This document shows, one piece after another, positions 8,860 through 17,188 of a DNA stretch of 43,607 bases (its first letter is position 1; every line of letters begins with the position of its first letter). Source of the stretch: Alkalinema sp. FACHB-956. GTDB lineage: Bacteria > Cyanobacteriota > Cyanobacteriia > Leptolyngbyales > Leptolyngbyaceae. The notes beneath the pieces are model-generated. The model made no database searches and was not told where the DNA came from. It was given only the letters and a program-made list of their open reading frames with translations. The position numbers and the translations under genes are program-made. The stretch is from NCBI RefSeq assembly GCF_014697025.1, contig NZ_JACJRC010000036.1, positions 1 to 43,607 on the forward strand, in the 5' to 3' direction.

Positions 8860-9513
8860 ATGATCTCCTCCTCCGAACCGATTGTTTACCAGGGGCAATT
8901 TGGGCCATTCACGATCGATGACCGCGATCGCCAAGGCGTCTTGATCTATCGATCGGCGTTGATGGTGTCTGCGGTTTGTGTTGCGTTGACCACCACAGTG
9001 GCGCTAGCAATGCCCCCGTCTGCGGTGCAGGCTTGGCTGATGGCGGGGCTGTATGGGATCTTCAGTGTGGCGTTGGGGGTGAGTTTATTCACCATTCATA
9101 TTTATCTAGAAATTTTGCACCGGGCATTGCAGGCATTTTGGCTAGTGGGGTGCATTGCGGCGATCGGGGTTGCCCTTGGCGATCCAGCTCCCTTTTCTGA
9201 AACGGTGGTGCAGCAGCCCTGGACGATTTTGGGGATTGGGTTTACGTTTGCGGCGTTGACGGGCATCTATTTTAAAGAGGCGTTTTGTTTTAACCGTTTG
9301 GAAACGAAGTTTTTGACTGTGATTGTTCCTACGTTGCTGCTGGGGCATCTGTTGGGATTGTTGCCGATCGGGGTGGCGCAGGGATTGGCGATCGCGTGGT
9401 CGGGGTTGTTTTTGATTTTTGCGGGGCGGAAGGCGGTGCAAGCGATCCCGGATGATATTGGGGATAAGAGTGTATTTGAGTATTTGCATCGGCAGAAGGC
9501 TGAGGCGCAATAG
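8860..9513 (+). CDS. DUF2301-family integral membrane protein
   Basis: Membrane protein of 217 residues with about six hydrophobic segments (roughly 30-50, 56-78, 89-107, 120-136, 151-170, 172-188) and a soluble 20-residue N-terminus (YQGQFGPFTIDDRDR). Length, topology and the GIYFKEAFCFNRLETK stretch match my recollection of the cyanobacterial DUF2301 family, whose function is unknown. It is monocistronic by position, 150 bp after the LuxR-type gene and convergent with glutaminase. The start ATG is the first in frame and directly precedes the conserved N-terminal segment. Confidence 0.75.
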   Translation: MISSSEPIVYQGQFGPFTIDDRDRQGVLIYRSALMVSAVCVALTTTVALAMPPSAVQAWLMAGLYGIFSVALGVSLFTIHIYLEILHRALQAFWLVGCIAAIGVALGDPAPFSETVVQQPWTILGIGFTFAALTGIYFKEAFCFNRLETKFLTVIVPTLLLGHLLGLLPIGVAQGLAIAWSGLFLIFAGRKAVQAIPDDIGDKSVFEYLHRQKAEAQ

Positions 9514-9562
9514 TACAGCAGCGTAAAAATCACAGCAGTGCTAGATGACTCGTGGGGCTGTT

Positions 9563-9612
9563 GCATTTTGCCCTCACCCTAAATCCCTCTCCCAGAACGG
9601 GCGAGGGACTTT
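9563..9612. repeat. Dispersed repeat, CCCTCACCCTAAATCCC type
   Basis: CATTTTGCCCTCACCC followed by TAAATCCCTCTCCCA occurs here and again at about 43443-43473. This is a common dispersed cyanobacterial repeat. It lies between the convergent DUF2301 and glutaminase genes. CCCTC and GAGGG can form a short hairpin. Confidence 0.75.
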
Positions 9613-9628
9613 GAGTTTGGCTCCCGTT

Positions 9629-10552
9629 TTAATCAATGGCTAGGACGCTTAGCTTGAGGGATTGGGAGAGTTTACCCATGAGGAAGAGTCCTGCAACGGA
9701 ATTGCCAATGACATCGATCGCGGGGCTGTAAATAGCGATCGCCCCTTCTTTGGGAATAATGGCGATTAAGGCACCACTCACACCGGATTTCATGGGAAGG
9801 CCAATGCGAACGGCATACTCGCCGGACACTTCGTACAATCCGCAGGTTAACATGAGTGCATTGACGATTTGTTGGTATTGCGATTGCAGTTGGGAATGGG
9901 GAACGGCTAGCAGGAGTGCGAGTTTCGCGAGGTCATCGATCGTTCCGGCGAGGCAACAAATATGGTTATAGGTTTCGATCGCGAGGTCGATGTTTTCTAC
10001 GTATCCCGCCTGGTATAGCAGATTGGAGATCGCGCGGTTGGACTCGTTGGCCAGCGATCGCACGGATGCGAGCATGGCGTTGTCTAGGCGCAGTTGGCAG
10101 TTGGCCCGTTGATTGAGCCATTGTTGTAGCATTGTGCAGCGTTCTAGGCCGGTGCGACCGGGCAAGAGGCTGGCGAGGGTAATGGCACCGCTGTTAATCA
10201 TGGGATTACGGGGAAAGCCCCGATCGGCGGCCAGTTGGGAGAGGGAATGGAAGGGTTGATCGGAGGGGCTTTTGCCGACTTTGGTGAATAGGCGCTGACT
10301 GCCGAGGGTTTCCAATAACATCAAGAGCAGAAAGGGCTTAATTACGCTCATCAGGACAAAGGGTTGGGCAATTTGGCCCGATCGCAACCAGCAGCCTTCT
10401 GGGGTTTGGATTTGCAGGGCGAGGCCATGGATATCGGCCTTGGCGAGGAGGGGAATGTAGTCGGGCAGTTGACCGAGGGATACCTGTGTCTGCGCATCCT
10501 CGATCCAGCGATCGAGGTCGGCTTGATTTAATTGCTGGAAGCGACTGACCAC
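9629..10552 (-). CDS. glsA: Glutaminase (serine-dependent, GlsA type)
   Basis: Hydrolyses L-glutamine to glutamate and ammonia in the cytoplasm. The 307-residue length is standard for the beta-lactamase-like glutaminase family. Nucleophile motif S-x-x-K is Ser69-Val-Ile-Lys72, followed by the family signatures NPMINSGAI and, near the end, GLPMKSGVSGALIA and SPAIDVIGNSVAG. The start is a GTG with AGGAG only one or two bases upstream, closer than normal, so the exact initiation codon is uncertain; no better start lies before the conserved N-terminal helix. No transporter or nitrogen-regulated gene lies beside it. Confidence 0.95.
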   Translation of the reverse strand: MVSRFQQLNQADLDRWIEDAQTQVSLGQLPDYIPLLAKADIHGLALQIQTPEGCWLRSGQIAQPFVLMSVIKPFLLLMLLETLGSQRLFTKVGKSPSDQPFHSLSQLAADRGFPRNPMINSGAITLASLLPGRTGLERCTMLQQWLNQRANCQLRLDNAMLASVRSLANESNRAISNLLYQAGYVENIDLAIETYNHICCLAGTIDDLAKLALLLAVPHSQLQSQYQQIVNALMLTCGLYEVSGEYAVRIGLPMKSGVSGALIAIIPKEGAIAIYSPAIDVIGNSVAGLFLMGKLSQSLKLSVLAID

Positions 10553-10772
10553 ACTCCTGCCCTACCTTAAGTTCTAAATGTGTATATGTTGACGTGATAT
10601 GTTTTGACGGTATGTAAATGGCGACCGCTGCCAGGGCAGCAGCAGCTTCGGGATTAATCGTTAATAAATCGTTTTAGAAGGACGCTGAACAGTCTCAAGT
10701 CTACACGGATTGTGTCTCTGGAACGGGCGCAACGCTACGAAGCCTTCTGATCAGAGCATTCAATGAAACGGT

Positions 10773-11717
10773 TCAGGCTTGCATCAATTTCATCAAGGCC
10801 ACTTCCCACACGAGTTGTGGTTGCACGTAGGCGGCGAGGTGTTTTTTGGCTTGTTCTAAGGGTTGCAGGAGGCTGAGGTTGGTGGTGCTGCGCCAGTAGG
10901 TTTGCTGGAGGTAGTCGAGGAGCCAGAGTTGGGCTTCGGTGTCGAGGGTTTTGGCGATTTGTTTGGCGATCGTGAGGGCGTCGCGCAGGCTGGTGGGGCG
11001 TTGGGTGAGGAGGGTGAGAAGGTCGGGGGGGATGGTTTGCAGTTTTTCCCATTGGGCGATCGCGTCGCCGGGGCTGCCCTGGGCAAGGTCGAGGATTTCG
11101 GGTTGGTTGAGGATGTCGGCGCGATCGGTGTGGCGGAGTACGTCGGCGACTTGGTCGGGGGAGAGGCGATAGAAGGGGATGGTTTGGCAGCGGGAGACAA
11201 TGGTGGGGAGGAGGGCTTCGGGGCTGGGGGCGAGGAGGATGAGGGTGGCTTGGCCGGGTTCTTCGAGGGTTTTGAGGAGGCCGTTGGCGGCGGCTTCGGG
11301 CATGGTGTGGGCTGCCTCTAGGACGATGACCGATCGCGGGGCTTCTAGGGGGGGGCGGCTGAGAAATTGGCTGATTTCGCGGATTTGTTCTAGGCGAATG
11401 ATGGGGGGGGTTTTGCGTTTGGCTCCGGCGGCTTCGGCTTCTTGGGCGGTGAGGCGTTTGCCCTGGTGGAGGTAGGTGGGTTCGACCCAGAGGAGGTCGG
11501 GGTGGTTGCGTTGTTGGATGCGGCGGGTGAGGGCGGGGGTGGGGGAGTGATTAGGGGAGAGAAGGAGTTGGAGGAAGCATTGGGCGGTGAGGCGTTTGCC
11601 GATGCCGTTGGCTCCGGTGAAGAGGTAGGCGGGGGCGATGCGATCGCGGCTGACGGCTTGGGTCAGGAGTTCGATCGCGGCGGGTTGGCCGATGAGGGGG
11701 GCGAAGACGGTGGACAT
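10773..11717 (-). CDS. holB: DNA polymerase III subunit delta'
   Basis: Clamp-loader subunit that helps load the sliding clamp at replication forks. The N-terminal AAA+ fold begins FAPLIGQPAAIELL, with a P-loop-like GANGIGKR at residues 35-42. TLEEPGQATLILLAPSPEALLPTIVSRCQ is the region typical of delta'/gamma subunits and contains the SRCQ sensor motif. Length (314) fits cyanobacterial HolB. The zinc-binding Cys cluster of some clamp-loader subunits is not apparent. The gene diverges from the EACC1-like gene across 190 bp. Extreme G/T bias of the plus strand here creates long glycine-rich antisense frames that are not genes. Confidence 0.92.
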   Translation of the reverse strand: MSTVFAPLIGQPAAIELLTQAVSRDRIAPAYLFTGANGIGKRLTAQCFLQLLLSPNHSPTPALTRRIQQRNHPDLLWVEPTYLHQGKRLTAQEAEAAGAKRKTPPIIRLEQIREISQFLSRPPLEAPRSVIVLEAAHTMPEAAANGLLKTLEEPGQATLILLAPSPEALLPTIVSRCQTIPFYRLSPDQVADVLRHTDRADILNQPEILDLAQGSPGDAIAQWEKLQTIPPDLLTLLTQRPTSLRDALTIAKQIAKTLDTEAQLWLLDYLQQTYWRSTTNLSLLQPLEQAKKHLAAYVQPQLVWEVALMKLMQA

Positions 11718-11910
11718 GCCAGAGGGAACGAGGAAGACTTCACTAGATTAGCGCATCGGGATCGATGCCCTGCGATCGGATGGGTTTATTTTAACTTGGG
11801 GTGGAGGAGTGGGAGGGTGGGGAGACGATGGGGGATTTGGAGGATACAATCTAGGGAGAATTTTAGAGACTGTGCCCTTTTCCGATCGCTGAATTGGCGC
11901 TGAATTAATT

Positions 11911-12282
11911 ATGACTTTACCGATTCATCTCGAATTTGATTTCCAGGATCAAACAGCTCCAGAAAAGCAGGAGACTCAGACCCAGATGATCTTTCAGCAG
12001 GGGAGGATGATTCCGGGGGTAACAATGGAACGAGTTGTGGATCCTAATCCACCGGAGGGAATTAGATCGCCGGGTCGGGTGTTGTGGGGGTTGTTGCAGG
12101 CGGAGGTGAGTCCGGCGAGTTTGAAGAATTTGTTTGGCTTTTTGGGCGATCGGTTGGGGAATAAGCCGATCAAGATTAAGGCGAAGTTTGCGGATGGTCG
12201 GGAGTTTGAGTTGGAGGCAAGTAGTCAGGCGGAGTTAGCAACGGCTAGAACAATGCTGGAGGAGTTATCTAAGATTCACTAG
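11911..12282 (+). CDS. EACC1-like small protein (effector-associated constant component)
   Basis: Soluble 123-residue protein without an enzymatic motif. The middle helix (RVLWGLLQAEVSPASLKNLFGFLGDRL) followed by the strand pair IKIKAKFADGREFELEASS and a last helix matches the layout I associate with EACC1, a small constant partner encoded next to caspase, trypsin or NTPase effectors in bacterial conflict systems. The context agrees: the next gene on the same strand, 224 bp on, is a caspase fusion. A dispersed repeat lies between them, so co-transcription is unproven. The assignment rests on pattern recall; the general fold call is weaker than the context. Confidence 0.6.
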   Translation: MTLPIHLEFDFQDQTAPEKQETQTQMIFQQGRMIPGVTMERVVDPNPPEGIRSPGRVLWGLLQAEVSPASLKNLFGFLGDRLGNKPIKIKAKFADGREFELEASSQAELATARTMLEELSKIH

Positions 12283-12303
12283 TGAATGCTGAACGAATAA
12301 GTT

Positions 12304-12443
12304 ATACCCAATTGATTGGTGATTGCGAACTATGACGATCCCCCTAAATCCCCCTTATTAAGGGGGACTTTGAAAAGGGGGGACTTTGAAAGAATTTAAC
12401 TGAATTCTCTGCTGAATCGGGGGGTGATCAATCAATTTGGTAT
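12304..12443. mobile_element. MITE-like dispersed repeat, copy 1
   Basis: About 140 bp bounded by imperfect terminal inverted repeats: ATACCCAATTGATTGGTGAT at the left and the inverse of ATCAATCAATTTGGTAT at the right. The core is GATCCCCCTAAATCCCCC, then an AAGGGGGACTTTGAA hairpin. A related element lies at 24885-25051 in the opposite orientation. It carries no gene and probably moved using a transposase encoded elsewhere. Confidence 0.7.
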
Positions 12444-12506
12444 TCGGTAAACCGTTAAGTGATTAGTTAAAAATAAATTCTAGGTTGGAATGGATTGCGT
12501 GGGGTA

Positions 12507-14492
12507 ATGGGAAAGTATGCACTGCTGATTGGGGTGAGTGAATACCCGGAGGGGTTGGGGAATTTGCCAGCGGCGGCGAATGATGTGCAGGCTGTGCAAG
12601 CGGTGCTGAGCGATCGAGAGCGGGGTGAGTTTGATGATGTGCAGGTGTTGGTGAATCCGGGGCTGGAGGAGATGCAGTCAGCGATCGAGATGCTGTTTGC
12701 CGATCGCAGTGCGGAGGATTTGCTGCTGCTGTATTTTTCGGGGCATGGGTTGACCGATGGGATGGGTAAGTTTTTCTTTGCGACGCCAACGACTCGGAAG
12801 CAGAACGGAGTGTTAATGCGATCGTCGGCGATCGCGGCGGGGTTGGTGCATGAGTTTATGCAGGATTGCCCATCTGAGCGGCAGGTGGTGATTTTGGATT
12901 GTTGCCACAGTGGGGCGTTTGGGGCGGGGCTGATGGCGCGGGATGGGGGGGATATCGATTTTCAGTTGCAGTTGGGTGGCAAGGGGCGGGTGGTGCTGAC
13001 GGCTTCGGCGGCGATCGATTATTCCTTTGAGCGATCGGGGGAGGAGTTGGCGATTTATACGCGCTATTTGGTGGAGGGGTTGCGGACGGGGGCTGCCGAT
13101 CGGGATGGGGATGGCTGGGTGTCGGTGGATGAGTTGCATGAGTATGTGAAGGATCAGTTGCGGAAGGCGGCTCCGAATATGAGTCCGCAGCGCTATTTGG
13201 TGCAGGATGGGGAGAAGATTCGGTTGGCGAAGGCGGGGGTGGTTGATCCTCAGCGTCAGTATCGCAAGGAGGTGGAGCGCTATAGCCAGGATGGGGAGAT
13301 TCGTCCGGCGGGGCGATGGATTTTGAGGCTGAAGCAGCAGGCGTTGGGGCTGGAGGATGCAGCGGCTAGGGAGGTTGAGGCGGAGGTGTTGCAGCCCTAT
13401 GTGGAGCATCGTCAGAAGGTGCAGGAGTATGAGGACTGTCTGCGGGAAGAGGTGGCGTTGCAGTTTCCGTTGGGTGAACGGGCTTGGCAGGAGTTGCGGG
13501 ATTTGCAGAAAATTCTGAATCTGAGTGAGGCGGATGTGGTGGCGGTGCAGGGGCGAGTGTTGCCGGAAATGCCAACAAATCCAGAAATCGTAATAGAGGT
13601 GGTAAGGGAAGCACAGCAGGAAGTAAAAGTAGAATCGTCTAGTTTGTTGATTCCGTTTACGTTTACCACTGCTAAATTAATTGTTGAGAAGAACGGGAAA
13701 ATTAAAATTAATCAATCCCAAGGTTCAGGGCAGCAGTTCATTGAAACGCTGGCGGATGGGACGACACTGGAACTGGTGCAGGTGCCTGGTGGTTCTTTTC
13801 AGATGGGTTCCGATGAGTATGACAGTGAAAAGCCGATTCATGGGGTGAAGGTGCCAGCGTTTTTGATGGGGAAATATCCGATTACCCAAGCCCAGTGGAA
13901 GGCGATCGCGCAACTGCCCAAGGTGAATCGGGATCTCGACCTTGATCCGGCTGACTTTAAAGGGCACGATCGCCCGGTGGAAAAGGTCTCTTGGTGGTCG
14001 GCGATCGAAGCTTGCGATCGGTTGTCCCAAGCAACCCAGAGAACCTATCGCTTGCCGACGGAAGCCGAATGGGAATACGCCTGCCGCGCGGGAACCACAA
14101 CGCCGTTTTACTTTGGAGAAACAATTTCCACAGATCTCGCCAATTATGACGGCAACCATACCTATGGCAAAGGGCAAAAAGGTCAGTATCGGGAACAAAC
14201 CACGCCCGTGGGCACTTTTCCAGCTAATGGGTGGGGACTGTGTGATTTACACGGCAATGTGTGGGAATGGTGCTTGGATCATTGGCATGACAACTACAAA
14301 GGAGCACCTCAGGATGGATCAGCTTGGCTCGATCGAAACGCCGAAGAAAATGCATATCGAATCCTGCGCGGGGGGTCTTGGTTCAGCCTTCCGATCTACT
14401 GCCGTTCCTCGTATCGCCGCTGGGACCCCGCCGGCGACTTCAGCAACTACGTTGGGTTTCGGGTTGTTTTAGTTGGCTTTCCAGGACTCTAA
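12507..14492 (+). CDS. Caspase-like peptidase fused to formylglycine-enzyme (FGE/SUMF1) fold
   Basis: Residues 1-235 are a C14 caspase-like peptidase beginning MGKYALLIGVSEY, with His80 in FSGHG and nucleophile Cys133 in DCCHSG. Residues 240-355 are a helical linker of a kind seen in cyanobacterial SUMF1/GUN4 fusions. Residues 415-655 are an FGE-sulfatase/C-lectin-like domain (VPGGSFQMGS, RLPTEAEWEYACRAG, NVWEW, RGGSW, GFRVV). Of the two active-site Cys of true formylglycine enzymes, the first position is Ser627 and only Cys632 remains, so a binding role is more likely than oxidation. Thirteen tail codons (14382-14450) are of the NNC/NNT kind expected from mutated AAY codons. ATG 12507 is chosen because the family begins MGKYALLIG; an in-frame TTG lies 12 bases earlier. 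It is probably the effector partner of the EACC1-like gene upstream. Confidence 0.9.
   Translation: MGKYALLIGVSEYPEGLGNLPAAANDVQAVQAVLSDRERGEFDDVQVLVNPGLEEMQSAIEMLFADRSAEDLLLLYFSGHGLTDGMGKFFFATPTTRKQNGVLMRSSAIAAGLVHEFMQDCPSERQVVILDCCHSGAFGAGLMARDGGDIDFQLQLGGKGRVVLTASAAIDYSFERSGEELAIYTRYLVEGLRTGAADRDGDGWVSVDELHEYVKDQLRKAAPNMSPQRYLVQDGEKIRLAKAGVVDPQRQYRKEVERYSQDGEIRPAGRWILRLKQQALGLEDAAAREVEAEVLQPYVEHRQKVQEYEDCLREEVALQFPLGERAWQELRDLQKILNLSEADVVAVQGRVLPEMPTNPEIVIEVVREAQQEVKVESSSLLIPFTFTTAKLIVEKNGKIKINQSQGSGQQFIETLADGTTLELVQVPGGSFQMGSDEYDSEKPIHGVKVPAFLMGKYPITQAQWKAIAQLPKVNRDLDLDPADFKGHDRPVEKVSWWSAIEACDRLSQATQRTYRLPTEAEWEYACRAGTTTPFYFGETISTDLANYDGNHTYGKGQKGQYREQTTPVGTFPANGWGLCDLHGNVWEWCLDHWHDNYKGAPQDGSAWLDRNAEENAYRILRGGSWFSLPIYCRSSYRRWDPAGDFSNYVGFRVVLVGFPGL
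14382..14492 (+). other. Candidate hypervariable (VR-like) 3' end of the caspase-FGE gene
   Basis: After RGGSW the codons are TTC AGC CTT, Pro, ATC TAC, Cys-Arg-Ser-Ser, TAT, later GAC, GGC GAC TTC AGC AAC TAC, then GTT GGG TTT CGG GTT. The variable positions all end in C or T, as expected if AAC/AAT template codons had adenines replaced, which is the signature of diversity-generating retroelements on FGE-fold targets. No template repeat or reverse transcriptase was seen in the window, and ordinary FGE tails are also varied here. Confidence 0.35.
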
Positions 14493-15318
14493 AAATTACC
14501 CTTTACTCTTTTATTCTTTTTCCTCTACTCTTTCTTTTGTACTCTTTTCTTTCGCGCGTAGCGCGGGGCTAGGTGTGTATTTGCGTATTTATTCCAGCAT
14601 TCATCGCAACGTTAATTGAAGAGTTCGATTCCCGTAAATCCTCCCGATCCCCCTAAATCCCCCTTAAAAAGGGGGACTTTGAAGCATTTTTCCGGTTCCC
14701 CCTTTTTTAAGGGGGCTAGGGGGGATCTCCTCCATAGCGTAGTCGAATCAACTCTCACAGCATTATCTTTAACGTTAGTCACACATCTATTCCAGCATTC
14801 ATCCCAACGTCGATCTCGGGGATTCGATCCCTCTAAATCCTCGATCCCCCTAAATCCCCCTTAAAAAGGGGGACTTTGAATGCATTCTCTCATGTCCCCC
14901 CCTTTTGAAGGGGGGCCAGGGGGGATCTCCTCCATAAACGTAGTCAAACCAACGATCGCGCATGAAAACTTCAAATACGAGTATCAAATGATACACGATC
15001 AAATTTTCAAAACCCTATTGACAGACCCAAGGTTTATCCGTAGGCTTGTCTTTCATAGCAACGCCATGGAACCTTGCCCGCTCTCACTTGACGATGCGGC
15101 ACGAACCCTGGAAGCGCTATGTCCAACCCGAAAATTTAGAGCACTACCCAGGATTGTTCGCACCAACCCTGAGTAGCTATCCCCCAAGCTGATTAGCCCA
15201 GCAAGGAGGCTTGTTAAGAATTTTAACATTCGATCGAGCCACCCTTGTTTGTGATGTCAAACCGGGGTGGTTCTAAGTTTTTGGGCTTTTTCCAACCCAC
15301 CCCAGGAGAAGCTCAATC
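14493..15318. other. 826-bp gene-poor region with repeat pair
   Basis: Begins with a T/C-rich stretch (14500-14550), then the tandem repeat pair at 14590-14955, then about 360 bp without a supported gene. ATG 14988 opens with MIHDQIFKTLL, which resembles the N-terminus of Rpn/PD-(D/E)XK transposase-nuclease proteins, but the likeness is lost within about 12 codons. It may be a gene remnant. Confidence 0.4.
14590..14955. repeat. Two tandem ~198-bp copies of the CCCCCTAAATCCCCC repeat
   Basis: TATTCCAGCATTCATC starts at 14590 and again at 14788, and the whole block is repeated with changes: the CCCCCTAAATCCCCCTTAAA core, AAGGGGGACTTTGAA, a C-rich/G-rich hairpin, GGGGATCTCCTCCATA and a shared CGTAGTC tail. 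It is related to the copies at 12304, 16501 and 24885. Confidence 0.8.
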
Positions 15319-15531
15319 ATGGCTAAAGATACTCGCGATCGCGACGATCGTTCGATCGAACACAACCGTCCATACATCCGCCTACAACTCTTCGGCACCC
15401 GCGAAACCGTCCAATCCACCATCGATCGAATGCACGCAACCGGCTTCATGGATAGGGTTTACTGGGGTCAACCCATGCCCGTTCCCGGCAACGAAGTCGA
15501 ATGGGTCAGCGTCCTGTACCGCCGTTGGTAA
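15319..15531 (+). CDS. Small conserved cyanobacterial protein of unknown function
   Basis: Soluble 70-residue protein. After a charged leader (MAKDTRDRDDRS) the pattern PYIRLQLFGTRETVQSTIDRMHATGF, a Trp-containing strand and a final EVEWVSVLYRRW agrees with a small protein family I recall from cyanobacteria, in which an FG-x-x-x-x-V-x-x-x-I-x-x-L/M motif is kept. No catalytic residues stand out. The start is well supported: CCCAGGAGAAG lies 7-15 bases upstream of ATG 15319. A strong hairpin 13 bases after the stop suggests a single-gene transcript. Function is unknown. Confidence 0.7.
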   Translation: MAKDTRDRDDRSIEHNRPYIRLQLFGTRETVQSTIDRMHATGFMDRVYWGQPMPVPGNEVEWVSVLYRRW

Positions 15532-15854
15532 ACGCCCAGCGATCGGGGTGCCGCAGGCTTGCTCCCGTTTTGCCCAAAACCCCTGCGGAACCCCGCGATC
15601 GGTCAGGCTGCACACGATACACTCGTGATGAGGCGCGATGTTCTAAAAGCATTGGGTTTACGATTGCAAGTCGTCGCAGCCTAACAATGCAGGATTAATC
15701 GCCACCGCGCATTTTCTCTTTAACATTTGTACCGACCCCGATCAGTATTTTTCAGGGCTCACTATACTAAAATCAACCTCCCCAGATCCCCTCGCGGAGT
15801 AGCAAGCTAACAGGGTGCTGCCAAATCCATCATGCGCTGTTGGCAGGAGACAAT
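15532..15854. other. 323-bp intergenic region
   Basis: Apart from the hairpin at 15544-15595 and a small CACGA/TCGTG pair at 15613-15627 I see no gene or clear promoter. The ribosome-binding site of the next gene is at 15845-15850. Confidence 0.5.
15544..15595 (+). terminator. Long inverted repeat after the 70-residue gene
   Basis: CGGGGT then CCGCAGG (15544-15557) pair with CCTGCGG then ACCCCG (15582-15595), with one mismatch and a 24-base loop. A T-run is missing, so factor-independent termination is only possible. Confidence 0.45.
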
Positions 15855-16406
15855 ATGGCGATCATTAAACCCCGTAACGCACGGGCACTGACTTCCCTCA
15901 CGACAAATGGCCTACAAATCGTGATTCCGCCTCAGAAAAATCTATTTCGGCTGTTATTTCTTTCTATGTGGCTAATAGGTTGGGCGATCGGAGAATTCGT
16001 AGTTGCCACCAGCCTGATCCAATCACCCCTAGGCGTAGATTCCGTCATGTTTTCCACCATCTGGCTCACCGGCTGGACAATCGGTGGAGGATTCGCGATC
16101 TACCTTTGGGTATGGAATACGGCTGGCAAAGAAATTATCACAATCAACAACCTACGCTGGATTGTGAAAAAAGACCTATTCGGTCACGGTAGAGTACAAG
16201 AATATGAAACACCCTATATAACTAATCTGAGAATATCTTCAGAGCCATTTAATCCCTTTGATTTATCATTCGCACTGCATTTTTGGGGAATCGGAGGCGG
16301 AACGCTAGCCTTTGATTATGGAGCCAGAACCTACAGATGTTGTAATGGCCTTGACGAAGCAGAAACCTATCAACTCATCAGTCGCATTCAGGAATATCTG
16401 AAGTAA
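15855..16406 (+). CDS. Uncharacterised membrane protein, two N-terminal TM segments
   Basis: Protein of 183 residues with two hydrophobic segments (about 32-54 and 64-87) joined by a short loop, then a soluble C-terminal half rich in beta-type residues. The latter begins ITINNLRWIVKKDLFGHG, resembling membrane-anchored bacterial PH-like domains, though I do not recognise a named family. Two Gly-rich clusters (TIGGGF, GIGGGTLAF) are notable. The start is ATG 15855, preceded by AGGAGA four bases upstream; an upstream in-frame TTG is not supported. It stands alone, 250 bp before the convergent coiled-coil gene. Function unknown. Confidence 0.65.
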   Translation: MAIIKPRNARALTSLTTNGLQIVIPPQKNLFRLLFLSMWLIGWAIGEFVVATSLIQSPLGVDSVMFSTIWLTGWTIGGGFAIYLWVWNTAGKEIITINNLRWIVKKDLFGHGRVQEYETPYITNLRISSEPFNPFDLSFALHFWGIGGGTLAFDYGARTYRCCNGLDEAETYQLISRIQEYLK

Positions 16407-16500
16407 TTAATCCAAAGTAGTCAATTTAAAGCAATCAATCCAAGTCTAGACTCATCACTCACCCAAGCCAACATATCAAGTTATAGGAAGATGCTATCGG

Positions 16501-16650
16501 GGCAAAAGCATTCGATCCCCCTGAATCCCTATCTCCTTCGGAGAGGCTACGTCAAGAAACAGGGGACTTTGAAACAATTTGCCTGAATTCCCCCTTTTCT
16601 AAGGGGGGCTAGGGATCGAATCTGTAGCATTAATGAATCAATTTTGTGTC
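16501..16650. repeat. CCCCCTAAATCCCCC-type repeat, diverged copy
   Basis: GATCCCCCTGAATCCC at 16514, GGGGACTTTGAAACAATT at 16562 and CCCCCTTTTCTAAGGGGGG near 16590 follow the order of the other copies, but a stretch with CTCCTTCGGAGAGGC is inserted in the middle. It separates two convergent genes and could also end transcription. Confidence 0.65.
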
Positions 16651-16654
16651 AAGT

Positions 16655-17086
16655 TTACCGATCGCCCTTAATCAGTTGATTCAGGATACTTCCCAGCTGC
16701 TCCAACGCTGCATTGGTCGATCTCTGGGTTTCATCCATCCGTTCTAGTTGCTGCTGTTGGCGGTTCAACTGTTCCTGTTGATTCGTCACAAGCTGTTGCA
16801 GCAATAGCTGAGTTTGGTCTAAGCGATCGATATTTTGCTCCAATCGCTCCATCTGCCGTTGCTGCATGGCAAAGACTGCTTCCAGGCGTTCGGTTTGACC
16901 CGTGAGGGCAATCAATCGCTCCTCATGGCCGTTGATCAGTCGCTGGGACTGGTAAATATATTCATCCAGACGGCTGTTTAGCCGATCGAAGCTTTCATGG
17001 GCTGATTCCGCATAACGAGCCGCTGACCCCACGATCGTGGTCACAGCCTCTAACTCGCTCTCAATCCGGTCTAGTCGATCGGTCAT
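16655..17086 (-). CDS. Coiled-coil protein of unknown function
   Basis: A soluble, almost entirely helical protein of 143 residues with heptad-like patterns throughout (RLDRIESELEAV, then repeated Q/E/L/R segments such as RLEQNIDRLDQTQLLL). Gln content is high. It has no enzymatic motif, signal peptide or membrane segment. ATG 17086 is chosen because AGGAGG lies five bases upstream; a 13-codon in-frame extension upstream has no such site. Such proteins usually form oligomeric rods or scaffolds, but no partner is evident. The M48 peptidase gene lies about 100 bp upstream on the same strand. Confidence 0.65.
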   Translation of the reverse strand: MTDRLDRIESELEAVTTIVGSAARYAESAHESFDRLNSRLDEYIYQSQRLINGHEERLIALTGQTERLEAVFAMQQRQMERLEQNIDRLDQTQLLLQQLVTNQQEQLNRQQQQLERMDETQRSTNAALEQLGSILNQLIKGDR

Positions 17087-17188
17087 CCTGCCTCCTGAGT
17101 TTACTGTATAGAACAACTTTACCAAAATTTCTAGCGTTCAGTTGAGCAATTCACGTCAATTGATTAACAGGATTCATCACAGAATTGA

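Noticed and set aside
10863-11903. Long glycine/valine-rich plus-strand frames
   Set aside because: They are antisense shadows of holB, caused by strong G/T bias of the plus strand.
14610-14660. tRNA T-arm-like GTTCGATTCCC
   Set aside because: No acceptor stem, D-arm or anticodon arm can be built around it; it is part of the dispersed repeat.
14493-15318. DGR template repeat or reverse transcriptase next to the caspase-FGE gene
   Set aside because: No second RGGSW...GFRVV-coding copy and no RT-like frame were found by reading; if a DGR acts here it must be in trans.
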